From positions 62,001 to 126,000 of the forward strand of contig CAWDUT010000004.1 in NCBI GenBank assembly GCA_963805525.1: a stretch of DNA of 64,000 nucleotides, given 5' to 3'. Below are positions 41,254 through 51,566 of this stretch, piece by piece. The stretch is from DASQFQ01 sp963805525. GTDB lineage: Bacteria > Actinomycetota > Thermoleophilia > Solirubrobacterales > Solirubrobacteraceae. Every line of letters begins with the position of its first letter. Positions within the stretch are counted from its first letter, which is position 1. Position numbers and translations under genes: made by a program. The notes beneath the pieces were generated by a model. The model made no database searches. It was not told where the DNA came from and worked only from the letters and a program-made list of their open reading frames with translations.

Positions 41254-43083
41254 GTGCGATCCGACGCAAACTCCCATGGCCCGGTGGATGTCAGTGCCTC
41301 CCCGCACGCGCGGCTCCAGCCGCTCGCCGCGACGATCGACGGCGGCCCGTGGGCCGAGCGGCGGCGCCTGAACCGCGAGGTGCTGCTGGCGGAGGGCGCG
41401 CGCAAGCTGGAGGAGGCGGGCAACTTCCACAACCTGCGCGTCGCGGCGGGCCAGGAGGACGGCGGGTTCATCGGCATGCGCTTCGCCGACTCCGACGTCC
41501 ACAAGTGGGTCGAGGCGCTCGGGTGGGAGCTCGGGCGCGAGCCGTCCAAGGCGCTGGCCGCGCTCGCCGACACCGCCACCGAGCTCATCGCGGCCGCCCA
41601 GGAGCCGAGCGGCTACCTCAACTCGTACTTCCAGGTCGACCAGACCGGGGCCGAGCGCTTGGTCAACCTCGCCTGGGACCACGAGCTCTACTGCGCCGGC
41701 CACCTGATCCAGGCGGCGATCGCCCACGCGCGCGGGACCGGCGACACGCGGCTGCTCGACGTCGCCCGCCGCCTCGCCGACCACATCGGCGACGTGTTCG
41801 GCCCCGGCCGCAACGAGGGCACGCCCGGGCACCCCGAGATCGAGACCGCGCTCGTCGAGCTGCACCGTCTCACGGGCGAGCCGCGCTACCTCGAGCTGGC
41901 GGGCTTCCTCGTCGACACCCGCGGCCACGAGACGCTCCAGCCCGCCCGGTTCGGCTCGGCGTACTTCCAGGACCACGCGCCCGTGCGCGAGGCGACCGAG
42001 GTCACCGGCCACTGCGTGCGCCAGCTCTACCTCGACGCGGGCGTGACCGACCTCCACCTCGAGACCGGCGAGGCCGCGCTGCTCGACGTCCTGCAGGCGC
42101 GCTGGCGGGACATGACCGAGCGCAAGATGTACCTCACCGGCGGGCTCGGCGCGCACCATACGGACGAGGCGTTCGGCGACCCCTACGAGCTGCCGCCCGA
42201 CCGCTGCTACGGCGAGACCTGCGCGGCGATCGCCTCGCTGCACTGGAACTGGCGGATGCTGCTGCTGACCGGCGAGGCGCGCTTCGCCGACCTCTTCGAG
42301 CGCGCGCTCTACAACGGCTTCAACGCCGGCCTCTCGCTCGACGGCCGCGGCTATTCCTACGTCAACCCGCTGCACGTCCGCGACCAGCACCGCGGCACCG
42401 TGCGCCAGCCGTGGTTCGCGTGCGCGTGCTGCCCGCCGAACGTCATGCGGACGCTCGCGAGCCTCCACCACTACCTCGCCACCAGCGACGACGGCGGCGT
42501 GCAGATCCACCAGTACGCGAGCGGACGGATCGGGGACCTCGTGGTCACCACCGACTACCCGTGGGACGGCCGGATCGAGATCGAGGTCACCGCCACCCAC
42601 GAGACGCCGTGGGCGCTGGACCTGCGCGTGCCGGCGTGGGCGACGGGCGCGCGGCTGGCGATCAACGACGCGGAGCTCGAGCCACCCGCGCCGGAATACG
42701 CGCGCGTCGAGCGCGCGTGGCAGGCCGGCGACCGCGTCACGCTCGAGCTCCCGCTCGCGCCGCGGCTGACCGCCCCGCACCCGCGCGTCGACGCCGTCCG
42801 CGGCTGCCTGGCGATCGAGCGCGGCCCGCTCGTCTACTGCGTCGAGGAGGCCGACGCGCCGGCCGGCGCGATCGTCGACGACCTGCGCATCGACCCGGCC
42901 GCCGAGCTGCGCGACGCCCCCTCTCCCGACCTGCTCGGCGGGATCGTGGCGGTCGAGGCGGCCGGCGCGCACGAGCCGCTGGATGGCGCCGGCGGCGCGG
43001 TCACCCTGCGCGCGATCCCGTACTCGCATTGGGGCAACCGCGGCGAGGGCGCGATGCGCGTGTGGATCCCGGCCGCCGTGTGA
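41254..43083 (+). CDS. GH127 beta-L-arabinofuranosidase
   Basis: 609 residues from the GTG at 41254, which has a G-run just upstream; a GTG at 41218 would add 12 residues, and the true start is unsure. Family motifs: SGYLNSYFQ, AWDHELYCAGHLIQAAIAH, YLTGGLGAHHTDEAFG, YGETCAAIASLHWNWRML and the zinc-binding cysteines in FACACCPPNVMR. GH127 retaining enzymes use a zinc-bound Cys as nucleophile and release L-arabinose from beta-L-arabinofuranosides. No signal peptide is seen, so it would work on short imported glycans. It fits the arabinose genes at 47-55 kb. Confidence 0.92.
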   Translation: MRSDANSHGPVDVSASPHARLQPLAATIDGGPWAERRRLNREVLLAEGARKLEEAGNFHNLRVAAGQEDGGFIGMRFADSDVHKWVEALGWELGREPSKALAALADTATELIAAAQEPSGYLNSYFQVDQTGAERLVNLAWDHELYCAGHLIQAAIAHARGTGDTRLLDVARRLADHIGDVFGPGRNEGTPGHPEIETALVELHRLTGEPRYLELAGFLVDTRGHETLQPARFGSAYFQDHAPVREATEVTGHCVRQLYLDAGVTDLHLETGEAALLDVLQARWRDMTERKMYLTGGLGAHHTDEAFGDPYELPPDRCYGETCAAIASLHWNWRMLLLTGEARFADLFERALYNGFNAGLSLDGRGYSYVNPLHVRDQHRGTVRQPWFACACCPPNVMRTLASLHHYLATSDDGGVQIHQYASGRIGDLVVTTDYPWDGRIEIEVTATHETPWALDLRVPAWATGARLAINDAELEPPAPEYARVERAWQAGDRVTLELPLAPRLTAPHPRVDAVRGCLAIERGPLVYCVEEADAPAGAIVDDLRIDPAAELRDAPSPDLLGGIVAVEAAGAHEPLDGAGGAVTLRAIPYSHWGNRGEGAMRVWIPAAV

Positions 43084-43117
43084 GCGTCGTCTGCCTGCAC
43101 GGGCTCGCGCTCGAGCG

Positions 43118-43750
43118 TCAGCGCACGCCGTAGTCGCGCAGCCCGTGCTCGAGCTGGTCGTACGCACGGCGCGCCTGCTCGCGCAGGTCGGCGGCGAGGA
43201 CGTGCTGGTCCTCTCCCGCGATCAGTCGGTTGAAGGCCGCGCGGAAGACGAGCCGGTTCGTCCACGCCAGCGAGCGCGCGACGACGGCCGGGACGAGGTC
43301 GTCGGGCGCGCCCCCCGTCTCCTCCGCGATCACCGGCGTGAGCACCGCGGCCTCGCGCTCCCAGCCGATGAACAGCCGCTCGCGCAGGGCGTTGCTGCCG
43401 GCCACCAGCCGCGGGATCGCCACGATCCTCGGATCCTCGCCGAGCTCCACGCGGGCGATGAGCTCCTCGGTCTGCCGGCGGAACGGCTCCACGAGCGAGG
43501 CGCCGGGCGGGCGGGTGCGGATCGCGTCGATGAGCGCGTCGCGCCGGGCTTGGCCCTCGTTGAAGACGAGGTCCTCCTTGGCCGGGAAGTAGTTGAACAC
43601 CGTCTTCTCGGAGACGCCCGCCGCGCGCGCGACGTCGGCGACCGTGACGGAGTCGTAGCCGTGTTCGGTGAACAGGGCCATCGCCTGGACCAGGATCGTC
43701 TCCCGGGTCGCTCGCTTCTTGCGCTCACGCAATCCCTCTTGAAAATCCAT
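43118..43750 (-). CDS. TetR-family transcriptional repressor
   Basis: 210 residues. The N-terminal HTH is ATRETILVQAMALFTEHGYDSVTVADVARAAGVSEKTVFNYFPAKEDL, read in blocks, the classic TetR pattern with NYF and a following K. The C-terminal 140 residues are a helical ligand-binding domain. It is divergent from a drug-exporter-type ABC operon with only 24 bp between starts, which contains a perfect palindrome. It thus probably represses itself and the exporter until a ligand binds. Confidence 0.93.
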   Translation of the reverse strand: MDFQEGLRERKKRATRETILVQAMALFTEHGYDSVTVADVARAAGVSEKTVFNYFPAKEDLVFNEGQARRDALIDAIRTRPPGASLVEPFRRQTEELIARVELGEDPRIVAIPRLVAGSNALRERLFIGWEREAAVLTPVIAEETGGAPDDLVPAVVARSLAWTNRLVFRAAFNRLIAGEDQHVLAADLREQARRAYDQLEHGLRDYGVR

Positions 43751-43754
43751 CGAC

Positions 43755-43760
43755 TATAAT
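43755..43760 (+). promoter_or_regulatory. -10 box (TATAAT) of the TetR/ABC divergent promoter region
   Basis: A perfect TATAAT stands 14 bp before the ABC ATPase ATG, in a markedly AT-rich 24-bp spacer. No good -35 lies 17 bp upstream in this orientation, so it may need an activator or be an extended element. Its complement can also serve the tetR promoter. Confidence 0.5.
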
Positions 43761-43762
43761 GT

Positions 43763-43775
43763 TACTGTGACAGTA
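43763..43775. promoter_or_regulatory. TetR operator (perfect palindrome)
   Basis: TACTGTGACAGTA is a perfect 6-1-6 palindrome. Its last base is the A of the ABC ATPase start codon, and it lies 3 bp from the TATAAT box. Binding here by the divergent TetR protein would block the exporter and its own gene. Confidence 0.75.
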
Positions 43776-44764
43776 TGAATCTGGCAATCGAGGTCTCCGG
43801 CCTGCAGAAGTCCTTCGGGGAGATCGAGGCGGTGCGCGGGGTCAGCTTCGAGGTCGCGCGCGGCGAGGTGTTCGGCTTCCTCGGCCCGAACGGCGCCGGC
43901 AAGACGACCACGATCAACATGCTGTGCACGCTCGCGCGCCCGACCGGCGGCAGCGCGCTCGTCGCCGGCCACGACGTCGTCCACGAGCGCGACGACGTCC
44001 GCCGCAACATCGGCCTCGTCTTCCAGGACCCGACGCTCGACGGCTACCTCACCGCGAGGCAGAACCTGCAACTGCACGCCGAGCTCTACGGCGTCCAGTC
44101 GCAGCTGATCGAGCCGCGCATGCAGCAGGTGCTCGAGATGGTCGACCTGTGGGACCGCCGCGACGGCGTGGTGGCGACGTTCTCGGGCGGCATGCGGCGG
44201 CGGCTGGAGATCGCGCGCGGGCTCATGCACTCCCCGCGCGTGCTGTTCCTCGACGAGCCGACGATCGGCCTCGACCCGCAGACCCGCAGCTCGATCTGGC
44301 GCTACATCCGGGAGCTGCAGGAGGCCGAGGAGATCACGATCTTCATGACCACGCACTACATGGACGAGGCCGAGTTCTGCGACCGCATCGCGATCATGGA
44401 CCGCGGCGAGATCGTCGTGCTCGACACGCCGGAGGCGCTGAAGGCGAGCGTCGGCGCCGACCGCGTGCGGATCCACACCGACGACGACGCGGCCGCGATC
44501 GCCGCGCTGGGCGAGCGGTTCGACATCGAGGCGACGGTCTCCGAGGGCGCGGTGGCGTTCTTCGTCCCGTCCGGCGAGGAGTTCGTCCCGCGGCTGTTCG
44601 CCGAGCTGGGGATGCCGATCCGCTCGGTCAGCGTCTCGCGGCCGACACTCGACGACGTCTTCATGACCTACACGGGCTCGACGATCCGCGACGCCGAGAG
44701 CGACAGCTCGGCAATGCGCAACCAGATCATGATGCGGGTGATGACGGGAGGCGGCCGGCGATGA
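43775..44764 (+). CDS. Daunorubicin-resistance-type ABC transporter ATP-binding protein (DrrA-like)
   Basis: 329 residues. Walker A GPNGAGKTT, the Q-loop VFQDPTLDGYLTARQNL, the signature FSGGMRRRLEIARGLMHSP and Walker B VLFLDEPTIGLDP are intact, followed by MTTHYMDEAEFCDRIAIMD and the C-terminal DrrA extension. It drives a two-protein exporter with the next gene (4-bp overlap). The TetR gene and palindrome suggest induction by its cargo, probably an antibiotic or toxic lipid, by family analogy only. No ribosome site precedes the ATG, so translation may be leaderless or nearly so. Confidence 0.94.
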   Translation: MNLAIEVSGLQKSFGEIEAVRGVSFEVARGEVFGFLGPNGAGKTTTINMLCTLARPTGGSALVAGHDVVHERDDVRRNIGLVFQDPTLDGYLTARQNLQLHAELYGVQSQLIEPRMQQVLEMVDLWDRRDGVVATFSGGMRRRLEIARGLMHSPRVLFLDEPTIGLDPQTRSSIWRYIRELQEAEEITIFMTTHYMDEAEFCDRIAIMDRGEIVVLDTPEALKASVGADRVRIHTDDDAAAIAALGERFDIEATVSEGAVAFFVPSGEEFVPRLFAELGMPIRSVSVSRPTLDDVFMTYTGSTIRDAESDSSAMRNQIMMRVMTGGGRR

Positions 44765-45621
44765 CCGCCGCCACGGAGGTCATCCGCGTCAGCGTCCCGC
44801 AGCGCAGCTGGCGCAGCGAGGCGCGCGCGATCAAGATCGTCTGGCAGCGCGAGCTCGTGCGCTTCAAGAGCGACAAGCTGCGGATCGTCACCTCGCTCGT
44901 GCAGCCGCTGCTGTTCCTGTTCGTGCTCGGCGCCGGGCTCAACCAGCTCTCGCGCGCCGGCACCCACGGCGTCGACCTCAAGACGTTCATCTACCCCGGC
45001 ATCCTCTGCATCTCGGTGATGTTCACCGCGATGTTCTCGGCCGCCTCGATCGTGTGGGACCGCGAGTTCGGCTTCCTGCGCGAGATGATGGTCGCGCCGA
45101 TCCGGCGCAGCTCGATCGTGATCGGCAAGTGCCTGGGCGGCGCGACTGTCGCCGGGTTCCAGGGCCTGATCGTGATCGCGCTCGCGGGCCTGGTGCACGT
45201 GCCGTACACCCCGGTCCTGCTCCTCGGCATCTTCGCGCTGCAGCTGCTGCTCGCCTTCACCATCACCGCGTTCGGCGTGATGGTCGCCGTCCGCATCAAG
45301 CAGATGCAGTCGTTCATGGGCGTGATGCAGATGGTCGTGATGCCGATGTTCTTCCTCTCCGGCGCGCTGTATCCGGTGGCCGGGCTGCCGGCCTGGCTGG
45401 CCGTTCTGAACCGCATCGACCCGCTGACCTACGCGGTCGACCCGATGCGGCGGCTCGTCTTCCAGCACCTGGACATCAGCCCCGCCGCGCGGCTCGCGCT
45501 CGACCCGGGCGTGACGTGGTGGGGCTGGCGGCTGCCGGCGCTGCTCGAGGCCGGCGTGATCCTCGCGCTCGGCCTGGTGATGCTCGGCATCGCCGTGTGG
45601 GAGTTCAACGCGACGGAGTAG
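44761..45621 (+). CDS. ABC-2 type exporter permease (DrrB-like)
   Basis: 286 residues with the ABC-2 pattern: a cytoplasmic N-terminus (RAIKIVWQRELVRFKSDK) and six membrane segments, the first at about residues 42-60. The motif IVWDREFGFLREMMVAPIRR is characteristic of DrrB-type permeases, and the PMFFLSGALYPV helix is typical as well. It overlaps the ATPase gene by 4 bp and ends immediately beside the convergent aldo/keto reductase gene. Confidence 0.93.
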   Translation: MTAATEVIRVSVPQRSWRSEARAIKIVWQRELVRFKSDKLRIVTSLVQPLLFLFVLGAGLNQLSRAGTHGVDLKTFIYPGILCISVMFTAMFSAASIVWDREFGFLREMMVAPIRRSSIVIGKCLGGATVAGFQGLIVIALAGLVHVPYTPVLLLGIFALQLLLAFTITAFGVMVAVRIKQMQSFMGVMQMVVMPMFFLSGALYPVAGLPAWLAVLNRIDPLTYAVDPMRRLVFQHLDISPAARLALDPGVTWWGWRLPALLEAGVILALGLVMLGIAVWEFNATE

Positions 45622-46524
45622 TCACGCCTCGAGGTTGAGCCAGCGGACCTCGTCCGCGCTGAGCTCGACGTCGAGCGCCGCGAGGCTCGCGCGCAGGTGC
45701 TCGACGCTGTGCGGCCCGACGACCGCGACGGTCGGGAACGGCTGGGCGAGCACCCACGCGAGCGCGACCGCGTTCGCGTCCCCGAGCTGCCCGGCGCGGG
45801 CGCGGCGCTCGCGGTTGGGCGCGCTGTCGTAGACGTCCGTGCGCGCGCCCGCGAAGAACCCCGCCGCCTGCGCGGACCAGGCGAGCAGCGGCACGCCCGT
45901 GCGCTCGTGCCAGGCGCGCGACTCGGCGCCGGTCGCCGACAGGCAGCCCGCCCACGGCGGCTCGTTCTGCACCGCCAGCGACAGGTGCGGGCTGTTGCAG
46001 GCGATCCCGGCCACGCCGCGCTCCGCGGCGTAGGCGTTGGCCGCGTCGATCCGCGGCAGCGTCCAGTTCGAGACGCCGAAGGCGCGGATCTGCCCGGCGC
46101 GCCGGTGCGCGTCGAGCGCGTCGACGATCTCCCCCACCTCGACGCCCGGGTCGTCGCGGTGCAGCAGGTAGAGGTCGACCGGCCCGCCGAGGCGCTCCAT
46201 GCTGTCGCGCAGGTCGGCGGCGATGTCGGCGGGCGTGACGCGCCGGCGGTCGCCGTCGGGGTGCGCGCCCTTGGTCACGAGCACGATCCGCTCGCGCGCG
46301 CCGGGGCGGTCGGCGAGCCAGCGGCCGAGCACGCGCTCGGCGTCGCCGTCCTCGTAGACGTGGGCGGTGTCGATCACGGTCCCGCCCGCCTCGAGCCAGG
46401 CGTCGAACAGCGCGTAGTCGCGGTCGCGCGTCCGCATCGAGAAGCCGAGCGTGCCCAGCGCGAGCCGGGACAGCGGCAGCTCCAGCGGCTCGAGGCGCAG
46501 GGACTCCACGCGCGTCAGTTCCAC
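45622..46524 (-). CDS. Aldo/keto reductase (first of a pair)
   Basis: 300 residues of an AKR (beta/alpha)8-barrel: LALGTLGFSMRTRDRDYALFDAW, GTVIDTAHVYEDGDAERVLGRWL (catalytic Asp and Tyr) and VLVTKGAHPDGD (Lys). The later VDLYLLHRDDPGVEVGEIVDAL and IRAFGVSNW complete the site. It should reduce an aldehyde or sugar carbonyl with NADPH; the substrate is not known. It overlaps the next AKR gene by 10 bp, so the two are coupled. Confidence 0.92.
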   Translation of the reverse strand: MELTRVESLRLEPLELPLSRLALGTLGFSMRTRDRDYALFDAWLEAGGTVIDTAHVYEDGDAERVLGRWLADRPGARERIVLVTKGAHPDGDRRRVTPADIAADLRDSMERLGGPVDLYLLHRDDPGVEVGEIVDALDAHRRAGQIRAFGVSNWTLPRIDAANAYAAERGVAGIACNSPHLSLAVQNEPPWAGCLSATGAESRAWHERTGVPLLAWSAQAAGFFAGARTDVYDSAPNRERRARAGQLGDANAVALAWVLAQPFPTVAVVGPHSVEHLRASLAALDVELSADEVRWLNLEA

Positions 46525-47432
46525 GGCAGCGCCGAGCGGCGCTCCCAGTACTCGTCCGGGTCCTCGCGCAGGCGCGCGAGGCGCTCATCGAGCTCGTCGC
46601 TCCAGGTCAGCTCCGCCGCGGCCAGGTTGGAGCGCAGCGTCTCGACGCTCGCCGCGCCGCTCAGCACCACGTCCGCCCACGGCCGCGCGAGCACCGCCGC
46701 CAGCGCGAGCGCGTCGGCCGTCGTGCCGAGCTCGCCCGCCACCGCGGTCAGCTCGGCCGCCGGCGCACGGCCGGCCAGCCTCCCGTTGGCGAGCGCCTCC
46801 TTCACGTACACGACGAGCCCGGCCTCGGCAGCCGCCGCCAGCGCCGGCTCGACCGAGCGCTCGTGCAGGTTCCAGGTCGCCTGTACCGCGTCGAAGCCGC
46901 CGAGCTCGAGCGCCCGCTCCACGGTCGCGCGCTGGCCGGTCCCGCTCACGCTCAGGCCGATCCGCACGCCGCTCTCGCGCAGGCGCGCGAGCTCCTCCAG
47001 CACGGCCGCGTTCTCGAGCACGCCGCTGTCCGGCGTCGCGGAGTGGATCGCGTAGAGATCGAGCCGGTCGCCGAGCAGCTCGCGCGTCTCCCCCAGCTGG
47101 CGACGCAGCGTCTCGGCGTCGTGGTGCTTGACCTCGGGCGGGTCGGCATCGACCTCCCAGCCCGCGGTATAGACGTAGCCCCACTTCGACGACACGACCA
47201 CGCCGCCAGGCTCGCGCGTGCGCAGCCACTCGCCGAGAAACTCCTCCCCGCGCCCGTACGAGCGGGCGGCGTCGAAGTGGCGCACGCCGGCCTCCAGCGC
47301 CGCGTCGAGCACCGCGTGCGCGCGATTGCGCAGCGCGGCGACGGAGCGGTCCGGGCCGAGGTCATGCCCGTGGCCGAGGTTGAGGTAGCCGGGGCGGCCA
47401 ACCGCCGCCAGACCGAGCCCGAGAGTCGCCAC
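46515..47432 (-). CDS. Aldo/keto reductase (second of a pair)
   Basis: 305 residues from the GTG at 47432, giving an N-terminus ATLGLGLAAVGRPGYLNLGHG. Catalytic features: GVRHFDAARSYGRGEEFLGEWL with Asp and Tyr, and VVVSSKWGYVY with Lys. The His of the third motif is in LDLYAIHSATPDSG. The glycine-rich extension GYLNLGHGHDLG matches the L-fucose/galactose-dehydrogenase-like AKR subset often seen by sugar-use loci. Upstream is a terminator-like hairpin (47450-47485) after the mutarotase genes. Confidence 0.9.
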   Translation of the reverse strand: MATLGLGLAAVGRPGYLNLGHGHDLGPDRSVAALRNRAHAVLDAALEAGVRHFDAARSYGRGEEFLGEWLRTREPGGVVVSSKWGYVYTAGWEVDADPPEVKHHDAETLRRQLGETRELLGDRLDLYAIHSATPDSGVLENAAVLEELARLRESGVRIGLSVSGTGQRATVERALELGGFDAVQATWNLHERSVEPALAAAAEAGLVVYVKEALANGRLAGRAPAAELTAVAGELGTTADALALAAVLARPWADVVLSGAASVETLRSNLAAAELTWSDELDERLARLREDPDEYWERRSALPWN

Positions 47433-47449
47433 GCGAGCAGGGTACGGCA

Positions 47450-47485
47450 GGGCCGCCGCCGGGGAACGAGTGTCGGCGGCGGCCC
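47450..47485 (-). terminator. Large hairpin after the mutarotase gene
   Basis: GGGCCGCCGCCG (47450-47461) and CGGCGGCGGCCC (47474-47485) form a perfect 12-bp stem over a 12-base loop. It lies 11 bp beyond the stop of the secreted mutarotase in the direction of transcription and just before the AKR gene. No U-tract is seen; in such GC-rich genomes strong hairpins alone often end transcription. Confidence 0.6.
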
Positions 47486-47496
47486 CGCAGGTTGGC

Positions 47497-48750
47497 TTAG
47501 TGGTGACGCCCGGCCGTCGAGAACCCGATGACCGTCGACGTCTTGTAGGTCTGCCCCGGACGCAGGGTCGTCGAGGGGAAGCCCGGCTTGTTCGGCGAGT
47601 CGGGGAAGTGCTGGGTCTCCAGCGCCAGCCCGTCACCCTGCCGGTAGGCGTGACCGCTCGTGCCGTAGAGCGTGCCGTCGAGGAAGTTGCCCGAGTAGAA
47701 CTGGATCCCGGGCTCCTTCGTCCACATCGTCAGGACGCGGCCGCTGGCCGGGTCCTTCAGGCGGGCGGCCTCGACGAGCCCGGTCTTGCCGTGCCGGTCA
47801 AGCACCCAGTTGTGGTCGTACCCCTGGCCGAAGCGCAGCTGCTCGTTGTCGTCGCGGATCCGCTCGCCGATGGCGTGCGGGGTCCGGAAGTCGAACGGCG
47901 TGCCGGCCACGGTCGGCGTCGCGCCGGTCGGGATGAGCGTCGAGTCGACCGGCGTGTACCGGCTGGCGTTGAGCGTCAGGCGGTGGTCGTAGATCGTCCC
48001 GGTGCCCTCGCCCGACAGGTTCCAGTACGCGTGGTTCGTGAGGTTGACGACCGTCGCCTTGTCGGTCGTCGCCCTGTAGTCAATCCGCAGGTCGCTGCCC
48101 TTGTTGAGCGTGTAGGTGACCTCGACCTTGAGGTTGCCCGGGTAACCGGTGCACGCCGTCGGCGGGTTCACGCAACCCTCACCGGCCGCGCTCGTGCGCG
48201 TCAGCTTCAGCCCGACGACGCCCTTGTCCTTGAACGACTGGGCAGCCCACACGAACTTGTCGAAGCCCTTGACGCCGCCGTGGAGGCTGTTGGGCCCGTT
48301 GTTGGCGTCGAGCGTGTAGTTCTGGCTGTCGAGCGTAAACTTGGCGCCGCCGATGCGGTTGCCGTAGCGGCCGATGATCGCGCCGAAGTACGACGGGTTC
48401 GCGGTCGGCGGATCGCCGCGCTTCAGCGTGTAGCCGTCGATGTCCTTGTAGCCGAGCGTGATGTTGGCGGAGCGCCCGCGGCGGTCGGGAGCCCACAGCT
48501 CCTGGAGGATGCCGCCGTAGGTGATGATCTTGGCCGTCACCCGCCCGTTGGAGAGCGTGTAGCGGTCGACCGGCTTGCCATCCGCCGTGCCGAACGGTTC
48601 CGGCGCCGACACCGAGAGGGCACCGCCCCCGTTGTGCCCATGGTGCCCATGGTGCCGCGCCTTTGCCGCAGCCCCCGTCGGGCTTGCGACCGCGAGTGCG
48701 ACCACCGCGATACCCATCGTCATCAGCTTGGTCCTGGACGACCTTCGCAT
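47497..48750 (-). CDS. Secreted aldose 1-epimerase (galactose-mutarotase family)
   Basis: 417 residues, start ATG at 48750, 2 bp after the preceding gene. A signal peptide (KLMTMGIAVVALAVASPTGAAA) and a His/Gly linker precede the mutarotase domain. Conserved blocks: TYGGILQELWAPDR, FGAIIGRYGNRIGGAKF, NNGPNSLHGGVKGFDK, NLTNHAYWNLSGEGTG (catalytic His), GYDHNWVLD and PGIQFYSGNFLDG (catalytic Glu expected nearby). It interconverts sugar anomers outside the membrane, supplying the form taken up by the ABC importer encoded upstream in the same operon. Confidence 0.92.
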   Translation of the reverse strand: MRRSSRTKLMTMGIAVVALAVASPTGAAAKARHHGHHGHNGGGALSVSAPEPFGTADGKPVDRYTLSNGRVTAKIITYGGILQELWAPDRRGRSANITLGYKDIDGYTLKRGDPPTANPSYFGAIIGRYGNRIGGAKFTLDSQNYTLDANNGPNSLHGGVKGFDKFVWAAQSFKDKGVVGLKLTRTSAAGEGCVNPPTACTGYPGNLKVEVTYTLNKGSDLRIDYRATTDKATVVNLTNHAYWNLSGEGTGTIYDHRLTLNASRYTPVDSTLIPTGATPTVAGTPFDFRTPHAIGERIRDDNEQLRFGQGYDHNWVLDRHGKTGLVEAARLKDPASGRVLTMWTKEPGIQFYSGNFLDGTLYGTSGHAYRQGDGLALETQHFPDSPNKPGFPSTTLRPGQTYKTSTVIGFSTAGRHH

Positions 48751-48752
48751 TG

Positions 48753-49648
48753 CTACACCTCCCGGTGTGTGTTGAGACCCCAGCGTCCGGTGAACGACCC
48801 ACCCGGCAGGAGCGCCAGGAGGCCGTCGCCGGAGTTGAACGCGTCCGGAGCGCACGTCATCGGCTCGAGGGCGATCCCGCCGCCCTCGGTGAATACGTGG
48901 ACGAAGTGGAAGTGCTCGTCCATCCACACGCTCACCTCGCCGTCGCCGGCCACGAGCGACGCCCGCGCGAGCCCGTCGGCGTCGCGCTCGAGATCGCGGA
49001 AGCAGGCGTCGAGCGGCGAGCCGACCCGGCGCGGGCGGCGGAAGTCGTGCTCGGTGCCCGCGACCGGCACCGCGGCGCCGGTCGGCAGCAGCCGCTCGTC
49101 GACCGGGATGCGGGAGCTCGCGGGCACGCGCAGGAGCGCGTCGCCGAGCTTGAGATAGGGATGGAAGCCGGCGCCGAACGGCGCGGGCTCTGAGCCGCGG
49201 TTGGTCGCGCTGAGCGTCACCTCGAGGCCGTCGGCGACCAGCCGGTAGGCGACCTCGAGCTCGAGCGTGAACGGGTAGCCCGGCTGCGGGTGCAGCATGT
49301 AGCCGAGCGCGACCTCGTCGCGGGACTGCCGCAGCGGCCGCCAGCTCGCCCACAGCACCAGCCCGTGCAGCGCGCCGCCTCTCTCCGGCTCGGAGATCGC
49401 GGTCCGGTACTCGGTGCCGCGGAACACGTAGCGCGCGTCGCGGATCCGGTTCGGCCACGGCGCCAGCACCTTGCCGCGATAGTCGTCGTCGAGCTCGTCG
49501 AGCGGGAACGTGTCGAGCATCTCGTGCTCGCCCACCCGCCAGGAGCGCAGCGTCGCGCCGACCTCGGTGACCACCGCGCGCTGCCCCTGGCCTTCCAGGA
49601 GGAACTGCGACCCCGTCGGCGGCACGCGGGCGCCGGCCGCGTGCGCGC

Positions 49649-49652
<4 letters not shown>
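48753..49652 (-). CDS. Cytoplasmic aldose 1-epimerase family protein
   Basis: 299 residues of the aldose 1-epimerase fold: TEVGATLRSWRVGEHEML, LAPWPNRIRDARYVFRG, GGALHGLVLWASW, FGAGFHPYLKLGD and CAPDAFNSGDGL. No signal peptide, so it acts inside the cell on imported sugar. It overlaps the ABC ATPase stop by 4 bp (ATGA). Its presence with the secreted relative means both sides of the membrane are covered. Confidence 0.91.
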
Positions 49653-50426
<774 letters not shown>

Positions 50427-50434
<8 letters not shown>

Positions 50435-51554
50435 CGCCGCTCCCCTTCCTGACCTTGCCGACGTAGATGTTGACCACCATCGCGCCGAGGATCGCGAGCC
50501 CGAGGATGAAGTCCAGGTAGTCGGCGTTGACGCCCTTGAGGGTCAGCCCGTCGCGCAGGACGCCCAGGAAGAGCGCGCCGAACAGCGCCCCGATCGCGGT
50601 CCCCACGCCGCCGATCAGCAGCGTGCCGCCGATCACCGCCGCCGAGACCGCGCGGAACATCGACTCCGACGCCCCGGCCGTGTCCGGCGTGACCGAGCCG
50701 GCGCGGGTCGCCTCCAGCACGCCCACGAGGCCGGCGAAGACGCTGCACACGATGAAGTTGCGGATGACGGTGAGGCGGACGTTGATGCCGGCCTCCCGCG
50801 CGCCGAGGCGGTTGCCGCCGACCGCGATCGTGTAGGTCCCCCAGCGCGTGAGCGTGAGCAGGATCTGGGTGCCGAGGATGATCACGAGCGCCCAGATCAG
50901 CTCGGAGTAGGCGCCGGCGCCGAAGATCTTCGCGAACGTCCCGACCTCGTTGACCTGCTCCGGCAGGACGATCTTCTGCCCGTTGACGATGTGGGTGACG
51001 TTGACCGTGTGCGTGACCACGTCCGCGCCCGGCATCGCGACCGGCTGGGCGTGGGAGATGATCAGCACGAGTCCGCCGAGGCCGAGCAGCATGCCGAGCG
51101 TCGTGATGAACGACGACACCCCGATGACCTCGACGAAGATGCCGTTGATCACCCCGACGACGGCGGAGCACAGGAGCGCCAGGATCAGGCAGGCGACCAG
51201 CGGCAGCCCGGCCTCGCTGAATTGGTAGAACATGAACGGCGAGAACAGGTAGACCGATCCGATCGAGAGATCGATCTCGCCCGCCACCATCAGGAGCACC
51301 TCGCCCGCCGCGAGGATCGCGAACGGCGCGAAGTACGGGAGCACGTTGATGAAGTTCGCGTGCGTGAAGAAGTGCTCCGTCGTGATCGAGAAGTACAGGA
51401 TCGTCAGGAGCGTGACGACGATGATGCTGCCCTCGCGCAGCGTCAGGAACCGCACGAGCATCTCCCGGGCCCCGGGCCGGTGGGCCCGGGGCTCGCTCGA
51501 CTGCGGTCCGGCCGGCGCCGCGGGCGCCGGGTCGGTGGTACTGCTCGTGCTCAC
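50427..51554 (-). CDS. Sugar ABC importer permease (RbsC/AraH-like)
   Basis: 375 residues with about nine to ten hydrophobic segments after a basic Pro-rich N-terminus. The motif LLMVAGEIDLSIGSVYLFSPF and the loop GGNRLGAREAGINVRLTVI are diagnostic for BPD_transp_2 sugar permeases. It has an insertion of about 45 residues on one face (ADVVTHTVNVTHIVNGQKIV and following) not found in RbsC. It lies 12 bp after the substrate-binding-protein gene. Confidence 0.92.
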
Positions 51555-51566
51555 GGCCGGTCGGCC

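Noticed and set aside
41143..43167. Upstream in-frame extension of phosphoketolase to 43167
   Set aside because: The enzyme has a strong start at 41145 with AAGGAAGG; the extension lies antisense to the GH127 gene and has shadow composition.
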